In this document: piece by piece, positions 1 to 4,996 of the stretch | Layout of the letters: every line of letters begins with the position of its first letter | How positions within the stretch are numbered: the stretch's first letter is position 1 | Source: Pseudomonadota bacterium | Lineage (GTDB): Bacteria > Pseudomonadota > Gammaproteobacteria > Xanthomonadales > Xanthomonadaceae | NCBI GenBank assembly: GCA_023438325.1 | Contig: JAEXRB010000387.1 | Coordinates: forward strand, 1-6,412 | Reading direction: 5' to 3' | DNA: 6,412 nt | Notes under the pieces: model-generated | Database searches by the model: none | What the model was told of the DNA's origin: nothing | The model's input: only the letters and a program-made list of their open reading frames with translations | Translations under genes and position numbers: made by a program

Positions 1-1156
1 GCATAGCGCGTTGATTCCGGGCCTGATCAACGCGCATACCCACAACCCCATGACGCTGATGCGCGGGGTGGCCGATGACTTGCCGCTGATGCAGTGGCTC
101 ACCGGGCATGTCTGGCCGATCGAGGCCGCCGTGATCGGCCCGCAGTTCTGTACCGATGGCGTGGAACTGGCAGTGGCCGAGATGTTGCGCGGCGGCACCA
201 CCTGCTGCAACGAGAACTATTTTTTCCCGGATGCCATCGGTACGGTTTACGAACGTCTGGGTTTTCGTTGCCGCCTCGGCTTGCCGGTGATCGAGTTCCC
301 TACCGCGTGGGCGGGCTCGCAGGATGAGTATTTCGACAAGGCGCTGGCGGTTCACGCGCGCTTCCGCGATCACCCTTTGGTATCCACCGCCTTCGCACCG
401 CATGCGCCGTACACCGTGGGCGATGCCAGCTTCGAGCGTATTCGGGATCTTGCCGCGGAGCTGGGCATCCCGGTGCATTGCCACGTCCACGAAACCGCGC
501 AGGAAGTGGCCGATTCGCTCAAGCAGCACGGTTTGCGGCCTTTGGCGCGGCTGGATCGGCTGGGTGTGGTGAACGAGCGACTGATCGCCGTTCACATGAC
601 CCAGCTCACCGACGATGAAATCGCGCTGTGTGCCGCGCGCGGCGTATCGGCGGTGCATTGTCCCGAATCCAATCTCAAGCTGGCTTCCGGTTTTTCACCG
701 GTGGAAGCCATGCGTCGCGCCGGCATCAATGTGGCGCTGGGCACGGATGGCTGCGCCAGCAACAACGATCTGGACATGTTCGGCGAGTTGCGTACTGCGG
801 CCCTTCTCGCCAAGGGCGTGGCGCAGGATGCCGCCGCGCTCGATGCCGCATCGGCATTGCGCATGGCCACGCTCGATGGCGCCCGTGCCCTGCATCTGGA
901 TGCGGATATCGGCTCGGTCGAGCCGGGCAAGCTGGCCGATCTGACGGCCGTGCGGCTCGATGATCTGGAAACCCAGCCGCTTTACCACCCGATTTCGCAG
1001 TTGGTTTACGCCAGCGGGCGGCATCAGGTGCATTGGGTCTGGATCGGCGGTGAAGCGCGCTTGCGCGAGCGTGAGCTGGTCGATATCGATACGGCCGCGC
1101 TGGCGGCCAAGGTACGTGGCTGGGGCGAGCGCATTGCCGCCCTGCCACGGGCCTGA
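1..1156 (+). CDS. mtaD: 5'-methylthioadenosine/S-adenosylhomocysteine deaminase, TRZ/ATZ amidohydrolase family (5'-truncated by window edge)
   Basis: Partial metal-dependent amidohydrolase expected to deaminate 5'-methylthioadenosine and/or S-adenosylhomocysteine to the inosine derivatives in the cytoplasm. Reading is open from base 2 through a TTG codon at 11; that TTG lies inside the family's IPGLINAHTH segment, so it is not the start and roughly 60 N-terminal residues are missing. Counting that codon as residue 1, the visible metal-site motifs are HTH (9-11), HVHE (158-161, one metal ligand plus the substrate-binding Glu), AVH (His195), and GTDG with metal ligand Asp246, followed by ASNND. 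LMRGVADDLPLMQWL (17-30) is typical of this subfamily. The C-terminal segment GSVEPGKLADLTAVRLD (301-317) is the usual return to the small beta domain. The TGA is 16 bases before ubiG. The same neighbours flank the MTA deaminase of Pseudomonas aeruginosa (from memory). Family assignment is firm; the exact nucleoside substrate is inferred, and other TRZ/ATZ deaminases remain possible. Confidence 0.85.
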   Translation, partial: HSALIPGLINAHTHNPMTLMRGVADDLPLMQWLTGHVWPIEAAVIGPQFCTDGVELAVAEMLRGGTTCCNENYFFPDAIGTVYERLGFRCRLGLPVIEFPTAWAGSQDEYFDKALAVHARFRDHPLVSTAFAPHAPYTVGDASFERIRDLAAELGIPVHCHVHETAQEVADSLKQHGLRPLARLDRLGVVNERLIAVHMTQLTDDEIALCAARGVSAVHCPESNLKLASGFSPVEAMRRAGINVALGTDGCASNNDLDMFGELRTAALLAKGVAQDAAALDAASALRMATLDGARALHLDADIGSVEPGKLADLTAVRLDDLETQPLYHPISQLVYASGRHQVHWVWIGGEARLRERELVDIDTAALAAKVRGWGERIAALPRA

Positions 1157-1161
1157 ATGAT

Positions 1162-1165
1162 GGAG
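1162..1165 (+). promoter_or_regulatory. Ribosome binding site of ubiG
   Basis: GGAG ends 7 bases before the ATG at 1173. This supports that ATG as the ubiG start. It is the only recognisable Shine-Dalgarno among the three downstream genes of this operon. Confidence 0.6.
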
Positions 1166-1172
1166 TTTATTC

Positions 1173-1886
1173 ATGAGCACTGCGACGGTTGTGAATGCCG
1201 ATCCTGCCGAGCTGGCCAAGTTCTCGCAGTTGGCCGCGCGCTGGTGGGATCCTGAGGGCGAATCGCGCCCGCTGCATGACCTCAACCCCGAACGTCTGGC
1301 CTATGTGCGCGAGCGCTGCACGCTGCAAGGCGCGCGCGTGCTCGATGTGGGCTGCGGCGGCGGATTGCTTTCCGAGGCTTTGGCAGGCGAGGGCGCGAAC
1401 GTCACCGGCCTCGACATGGCGCAGCCGTTGATCGATGTGGCGCGCCTGCACCTGCACGAATCCGGGCGCAGCGTGGATTACCGCTGCATGCCGGTCGAGG
1501 CCTTGGCTGATGACGTGCCAGCGACGTTCGATGTGATCACCTGCATGGAAATGCTCGAACATGTGCCCGATCCCGGCTCGGTGATTGCGGCCTGCGCGCG
1601 CTTGCTGGTTCCCGGCGGGCGCCTGTTCCTGTCCACGCTCAACCGCACGCCGCAGGCCTTCGCGCTCGCCATCGCCGGAGCCGAATACGTGATGCGGCTG
1701 CTGCCGCGCGGCACGCATGAGTACCGCCGTTTCATCCGTCCTTCCGAACTGGCACACGCGCTGCGTGCTTCCGGACTGGAGCTTTCCGATGTTTCGGGCC
1801 TGCACTACAACCCGTTCTCGCGGCGCACCTGGCGTGGCGGCTCAACCGCAGTCAATTACCTGGCCTGCGCCAGCAAGCCGGTGTGA
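1173..1886 (+). CDS. ubiG: Ubiquinone biosynthesis O-methyltransferase UbiG
   Basis: A 237-residue class I SAM-dependent methyltransferase that performs both O-methylations of the ubiquinone ring (the catechol-type intermediate and demethylubiquinol), at the inner face of the cytoplasmic membrane. Visible features: the N-terminal FSQLAARWWDPEGESRPLHDLNP segment (17-39) diagnostic of UbiG; SAM motif I VLDVGCGGG (56-64); acidic residue Asp81 in GLDMA; MEMLEHV (125-131); PGGRLFLSTLNRT (147-159); and the helical AFALAIAGAEYVMRLLPRGTH stretch (162-182), which in the E. coli enzyme belongs to the membrane-binding insertion. The ending ..VNYLACA is also typical. Length is normal for the family (about 240). 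A GGAG Shine-Dalgarno sits 7 bases before the ATG. The stop overlaps the next gene's GTG start. SAH made here is a candidate substrate for the deaminase encoded just upstream. Confidence 0.96.
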   Translation: MSTATVVNADPAELAKFSQLAARWWDPEGESRPLHDLNPERLAYVRERCTLQGARVLDVGCGGGLLSEALAGEGANVTGLDMAQPLIDVARLHLHESGRSVDYRCMPVEALADDVPATFDVITCMEMLEHVPDPGSVIAACARLLVPGGRLFLSTLNRTPQAFALAIAGAEYVMRLLPRGTHEYRRFIRPSELAHALRASGLELSDVSGLHYNPFSRRTWRGGSTAVNYLACASKPV

Positions 1887-2548
1887 GTGCGCTTGTTCCA
1901 CTGGCGCTGTTCGATCTGGATGGCACCCTGGTCGATTCCGCAGCCGATCTGGCTGCCGCCGTCAACGATGTACGTGCATTGCTGACACTGGCCACCGTGC
2001 CGGTGGCACAGGTTCGCGGTGCGATTTCGGTCGGGGCGCGGGCGATTCTGGCTTCTGGCATCCCGGAGATTTCCGATGCCGAGCGCGAAGCGCGGCTGGA
2101 TGATTTCCTCGATGCCTATCGCGCCCGCATCGGCCGTCATGGTGGTCTGTTCGATGGCATCGCGCAGGTGCTTGAGCAGCTTGAGGCGGCAGGATCGCGT
2201 TGGGGTGTGGTCACCAACAAACGCGAGGATCTGGCGCGCATCGTCATGGATCGATTGGATCTTTCCGCACGCTGCGCCGTGCTGATCGGTGGCGATACCT
2301 TGCCGCGCTGCAAGCCGGATCCAATGCCGGTGCTCGCCGCTTGCGAGCGCGTTGGCATGCGGCCTTCGCAGGGTGTTTTCGCAGGCGATGATGCTCGCGA
2401 TATTGCCGCCGGGCGCGGTGCCGGCATGCGCACCATCGCGGTGCGTTGGGGTTTCCATGCCGCCGACGATGAGCCGGCCATTTGGGGCGCCGATCTGGTG
2501 GTCGATACGCCCGTCGATTTGTTGCGCCAGGGCGCGCTGCGCGCATGA
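1883..2548 (+). CDS. mupP: HAD-family phosphatase, probable N-acetylmuramic acid 6-phosphate phosphatase MupP (alternative: phosphoglycolate phosphatase Gph)
   Basis: A 221-residue HAD subfamily IA phosphatase. Motif I DLDGT has nucleophile Asp11 and acid/base Asp13; a helical cap follows (about 20-85); motif II is VVTN (Thr111), motif III KPDP (Lys144), and motif IV GDD (169-170). In Pseudomonas the gene directly after ubiG is mupP, whose product dephosphorylates MurNAc-6-phosphate in the AmgK/MurU route of peptidoglycan recycling. The segments VRGAISVGARAI (44-55), WGVVTNK (107-113) and the tail AVRWGFHAADDEP..WGADLVVD (186-208) match that protein as I remember it; E. coli-type Gph instead has a WIGNG cap motif, absent here. 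The start is GTG, sharing GTGA with the ubiG stop, with no good Shine-Dalgarno, so translation is probably coupled to ubiG. The HAD assignment is certain; the substrate is inferred. Automatic annotation would probably say phosphoglycolate phosphatase. Confidence 0.75.
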   Translation: MSALVPLALFDLDGTLVDSAADLAAAVNDVRALLTLATVPVAQVRGAISVGARAILASGIPEISDAEREARLDDFLDAYRARIGRHGGLFDGIAQVLEQLEAAGSRWGVVTNKREDLARIVMDRLDLSARCAVLIGGDTLPRCKPDPMPVLAACERVGMRPSQGVFAGDDARDIAAGRGAGMRTIAVRWGFHAADDEPAIWGADLVVDTPVDLLRQGALRA

Positions 2549-3357
2549 TCGATTTCACCCTCATGGAAACCGATGCCTCGGCCATTGGCAGCCACATCGA
2601 AAAGTGGCTGGCGCGTGAGCCCGAGATGAGGCCGGTTCTGGCTTTTGCCGGCACCGGAAAACACCGCGCCATGCTGTGGGGGGCGCTGCTCAACGAGTGG
2701 CTGGAAGCCACGTTCGAGCTTTCCGATGCCGGTGTGGCACAGGTCAAACTGGCGTGGTGGGGCGATGCGCTGGCGAAGGCATCGCTGGAATCACCGCATC
2801 CATTGATACGCGCCTTCGCACAGGAAACCGGTACGGATGTGCCGGCATCGCTATGGCACGAGGTGGCGCATGCGGCGCAGGAGCTGGCGACGCAGGATGC
2901 TTCGCCCGCCGATGTTGCGGCGCTGCTTGCCAGCCGGTTGCCGCTGGCGCGCTCATTGGCGGCCGTGGAAACCGCACTCTGGCCGCAGGCCGGTGCCGCT
3001 GATGCCCATGCGCTGGCGCGCTCGCTCGTGCTGTTCCAGTGGCGAGGCCATCGTCATGGGCGCACGCCGCAGCCGGGTTGGCTGCCGTTGCAGTTGCTTG
3101 CCCGCCATGGCCAGCGGGCGCAGGCGGTTTACCAAGGCAGCCATGTGGCCGCCAGCCAGCCCTTGTTCTCCGATCTGGCTGCCGCTTTGCTGGCCGATGC
3201 CGGGCCGCTTGCAGGCCCGCGTCTGCGCCGCATCCGCAGCCGACTTGATGCATTGGCACTGGCGCGCATGCGCGAAGCGCGTGCCGATCCGTTTTCCGCA
3301 TCCGGCTTCGGCCTGGTCTGGCAGGGTTGGCGCGCGGCGCGCGGTACACCGGCTTGA
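2545..3357 (+). CDS. Squalene/phytoene synthase-like protein lacking the aspartate-rich catalytic motifs; function unknown
   Basis: A 270-residue, mostly alpha-helical, Ala-rich protein with no signal peptide or clear membrane helix. I recognise it only tentatively. Residues 29-76, including RAMLWGALLNEWLEA and then VAQVKLAWWGDALA with KLAWW at 68-72, resemble the region of squalene/phytoene-synthase-like proteins (including the NDUFAF6-type group) that carries an RLQWW-type motif. The DxxxD motifs that bind the diphosphate-magnesium cluster in true synthases are not visible, so prenyl-synthase activity is unlikely. The start chosen is the ATG in the ATGA overlap with the preceding phosphatase stop. 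An in-frame upstream start at 2482 would overlap that gene by 67 bases and is less likely; the next Met (residue 7) has no Shine-Dalgarno. Upstream of 2545 only a weak AGGG lies 12 bases away, which points to translational coupling. It ends the apparent operon. The gene is convincingly real from frame, overlap and length; the family call is moderate. Confidence 0.65.
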   Translation: MIDFTLMETDASAIGSHIEKWLAREPEMRPVLAFAGTGKHRAMLWGALLNEWLEATFELSDAGVAQVKLAWWGDALAKASLESPHPLIRAFAQETGTDVPASLWHEVAHAAQELATQDASPADVAALLASRLPLARSLAAVETALWPQAGAADAHALARSLVLFQWRGHRHGRTPQPGWLPLQLLARHGQRAQAVYQGSHVAASQPLFSDLAAALLADAGPLAGPRLRRIRSRLDALALARMREARADPFSASGFGLVWQGWRAARGTPA

Positions 3358-3370
3358 TCCGTCCTTGTCC

Positions 3371-3405
3371 GATTCATCCTGTCGGGCCGCCCATGCAGGA
3401 TGATC
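3371..3405 (+). other. Imperfect inverted repeat/hairpin between the ubiG operon and folE2
   Basis: GATTCATCCTG (3371-3381) can pair with CAGGATGATC (3396-3405) as 10 base pairs with one bulged T, around a 14-base loop that itself holds GGG and CCC. No T-tract follows, so this is not a standard intrinsic terminator. It could be a structured leader of folE2, a processing signal at the operon end, or an operator for a dimeric protein. The pairing is read directly; any role is inference. Confidence 0.4.
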
Positions 3406-3432
3406 CACTCTCCGCTGCGGTATCCGATCTGC

Positions 3433-3437
3433 AGGAG
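3433..3437 (+). promoter_or_regulatory. Ribosome binding site of folE2
   Basis: AGGAG lies 8 bases before the ATG at 3446 and fixes that start for folE2. Part of it can pair with bases 3408-3418 upstream, so it might be partly masked in the RNA. Confidence 0.7.
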
Positions 3438-3445
3438 CCTTCACG

Positions 3446-4390
3446 ATGACAGTTGCACGTTCTTCCTCCATCGACACCCTCGCCGACGAAGTGGCACGCC
3501 AGCCGCAGGCGCGCTTCGCTCCACTGGATCGCGTGGGTATGCGCGATATCGAGATGCCGGCAAGAGTGATGCTGGGGGATGAGGCGTGCCTGATTCCCGC
3601 GCAGGTCTCCGCATTCGTCGATCTGCGCGAGCCCTCGGCGCGCGGCATCCACATGTCCCGGCTGTACCGATTGTGCGATGAGCATCTGGGCCGTGCCGTG
3701 CTGGATGTCGGCCTCTTGCGCGCCTTGCTTGACGCCATGCTCACCTCGCATGCCGATGTGTCGCAGCACGCCACTGTGGAAATCGGATTCACCCTGCCGC
3801 TGCGGCGCGAAGCATTGCGCAGCGGTTTGGCCGGCTGGCGCCAGTACCCGGTGCGGATCAAGGCGTCGCGCGATGCCTCACACTGGCGCTGCGTGCTGGA
3901 AGTCGACGTGCTGTATTCGAGCACCTGCCCAGGTTCTGCCGCAATGGCACGACAAGTGGTACGGCAGCGTTTCGTGGATACCTTCGGCGAAGGGCAGGTC
4001 GATGCCGCTGCCGTGGCACATTGGCTCCAGTCACCCGAGGGCGGCGCGGCCACGCCACATGCGCAGCGCTCGCGTGCTCGGGTATGCGTGGCGCTGGCAG
4101 ACGGAGCCGATGACACCTTGCCGCTGGTGCGCTTGATCGACGCCATCGAAGAGGCGTTGAAGACGCCGGTTCAAGGAGCGGTGAAGCGCATCGATGAGCA
4201 GGAATTCGCCCGGCTCAATGGCGAAAACCCGATGTATTGCGAAGATGCCGCGCGACGCATGCTCGCGGTGCTGGATCGTGTGCCGTGGATCGTCGATTAC
4301 GCGATCGAGGCAGCGCATCTGGAAAGCCTGCATCCGCACGATGCGGTGGCGCGCGTGGTCAAGGGTGTGGCCGGCGGTTTCACGCCGTGA
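3446..4390 (+). CDS. folE2: GTP cyclohydrolase FolE2 (type IB)
   Basis: A 314-residue GTP cyclohydrolase IB, which converts GTP to 7,8-dihydroneopterin triphosphate, the first step of tetrahydrofolate synthesis (and of queuosine precursors in bacteria). It is unrelated in sequence to zinc-dependent FolE and works with Mn or other divalent metals; in many bacteria it is the zinc-starvation enzyme. Visible family motifs: ARGIHMSRLY (65-74), YSSTCPGSAAMARQ (157-170) with conserved Cys161, TPHAQRSRA (203-211), VKRIDEQEFARLNGENPMYCED (246-267) with the conserved Glu and NPM..ED segments, then a helical tail. Length fits the long proteobacterial form. A good AGGAG precedes the ATG. It is separated by 88 bases from the upstream operon and faces the slp/tgpA unit convergently. 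I see no Zur-box-like AT-rich palindrome upstream, so zinc control is not supported here. If no folE exists elsewhere it would be the sole folate-entry enzyme. The second position after the Cys is Gly (CPGS), where CPCS is common. Confidence 0.95.
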   Translation: MTVARSSSIDTLADEVARQPQARFAPLDRVGMRDIEMPARVMLGDEACLIPAQVSAFVDLREPSARGIHMSRLYRLCDEHLGRAVLDVGLLRALLDAMLTSHADVSQHATVEIGFTLPLRREALRSGLAGWRQYPVRIKASRDASHWRCVLEVDVLYSSTCPGSAAMARQVVRQRFVDTFGEGQVDAAAVAHWLQSPEGGAATPHAQRSRARVCVALADGADDTLPLVRLIDAIEEALKTPVQGAVKRIDEQEFARLNGENPMYCEDAARRMLAVLDRVPWIVDYAIEAAHLESLHPHDAVARVVKGVAGGFTP

Positions 4391-4397
4391 TGGCACA

Positions 4398-4419
4398 TGC
4401 CGGGCGCATCGGCCCGGCA
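4398..4419. terminator. GC-rich stem-loop between convergent folE2 and slp, possible bidirectional terminator
   Basis: TGCCGGGC (4398-4405) and GCCCGGCA (4412-4419) form a perfect 8-bp stem with a 6-base loop, in the 48-base gap between the folE2 stop and the slp stop. Placement between converging genes and stem symmetry suit termination for both strands. Neither side has a T-tract, so intrinsic termination may be weak or Rho-assisted; it could instead only protect 3' ends. Confidence 0.5.
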
Positions 4420-4438
4420 CACGCTTGGCGAGCCCGCG

Positions 4439-4996
4439 TCACTTGGATGGCGGCGGCGTCTTTTCGGCTCTGGGTGTGGTGCGGATCACGACCGGAGGAT
4501 GAGGGTAGCGCCAGCCCCAGCCAGCGTAACCGGGCCAGAAGGGATCGTTGTAGTAGATCCGCTCCTGTGTCTGCTGCGGCCACAGGTAAATCACCTCGGC
4601 GGCCACGTGCGGGTAGCGGTAGTCGTATTCGCCGATGCGGCGATTCTGGAAGTCCACGATGCGACCGGTGACGGTGACATCACGTTCGGTGGTGAAAATG
4701 GCCGGATCGTAGAAGCCAGCGCGGCAGGCGATGAAGCGGCCCTGGCTGTGATCGGCATCGCGCACCGGGCGGGCATTGCCGGAAAGATCGCGGCCGAGGA
4801 TTTCAAAACAGGTTTGTTCCGGCGAAGGCTCCACCGTGACGATGCGGCCGCCCCAGCGCACCAGATCACCGATACGTTCGCTGTTGGCGACCTGCCCGGG
4901 CGCAATCGGGGCGAAGTCGCCACGCAAGGATTTGGGCGGTGTGGCGCAACCCGCCAGCGAGGCGGCTGCGGCCAGGAGGACGAAGGTGCGGGTCAT
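4439..4996 (-). CDS. slp: Slp-family outer membrane lipoprotein
   Basis: A 185-residue lipoprotein precursor. The signal peptide MTRTFVLLAAAASLAGC ends in the lipobox LAGC with lipidated Cys17; the next residue is Ala, not Asp, so sorting to the outer membrane is expected. The mature part carries the Slp pattern: VRWGGRIVTVEP (46-57), TCFEILGRDL (62-71), GRFIA (86-90), FYDPAIF (95-101), VTVTGRI (107-113), IGEYDYRYPHV (121-131) and the IYLWP end of the domain (136-140). A Tyr/Trp/Pro-rich tail (about 149-170) follows, then a charged, proline-rich end. E. coli Slp is a starvation/stationary-phase lipoprotein of unclear molecular role, so only location is a safe functional statement. Reading could extend in-frame upstream to 5464, but the ATG at 4996 has AAGGAGAG with 6 bases spacing and starts an ideal signal peptide. 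The ATG overlaps the tgpA stop (ATGA), implying an operon and likely coupled translation. Confidence 0.92.
   Translation of the reverse strand: MTRTFVLLAAAASLAGCATPPKSLRGDFAPIAPGQVANSERIGDLVRWGGRIVTVEPSPEQTCFEILGRDLSGNARPVRDADHSQGRFIACRAGFYDPAIFTTERDVTVTGRIVDFQNRRIGEYDYRYPHVAAEVIYLWPQQTQERIYYNDPFWPGYAGWGWRYPHPPVVIRTTPRAEKTPPPSK

Noticed and set aside
11..13. TTG as start of the amidohydrolase
   Set aside because: The frame is open to the window edge and the codon encodes Leu inside the conserved IPGLINAHTH region; the true start is outside.
695..1285. Minus-strand open frame of 196 codons over the deaminase end and ubiG start
   Set aside because: It lies opposite two well-supported genes and shows no motif; it is a GC-driven shadow.
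1856..2458. Minus-strand open frame of 200 codons opposite the phosphatase
   Set aside because: The plus strand holds all four HAD motifs in one frame; the antisense reading has no recognisable features.
2532..2542. Short GCGC/GCGC palindrome just before the ATGA junction
   Set aside because: Only a 4-bp stem of alternating GC in coding sequence, expected often at this base composition.
2482..2544. Upstream in-frame start for the prenyl-synthase-like gene
   Set aside because: It would overlap the phosphatase by 67 bases with no ribosome site; the ATGA overlap at 2545 matches the operon's other junction.
3354..3382. Possible sigma-70 promoter before folE2 (TTGATC followed by a weak AT-containing stretch)
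   Set aside because: The best -35-like hexamer has no acceptable -10 at normal spacing; the match is no better than chance.
2953..4146. Long open frame of 397 codons on the minus strand, opposite the prenyl-synthase-like gene and folE2
   Set aside because: It spans two real genes and their gap, has a low-complexity Arg/Ser/Ala/Thr-rich composition typical of antisense frames in GC-rich DNA, and no recognisable domain or ribosome site.
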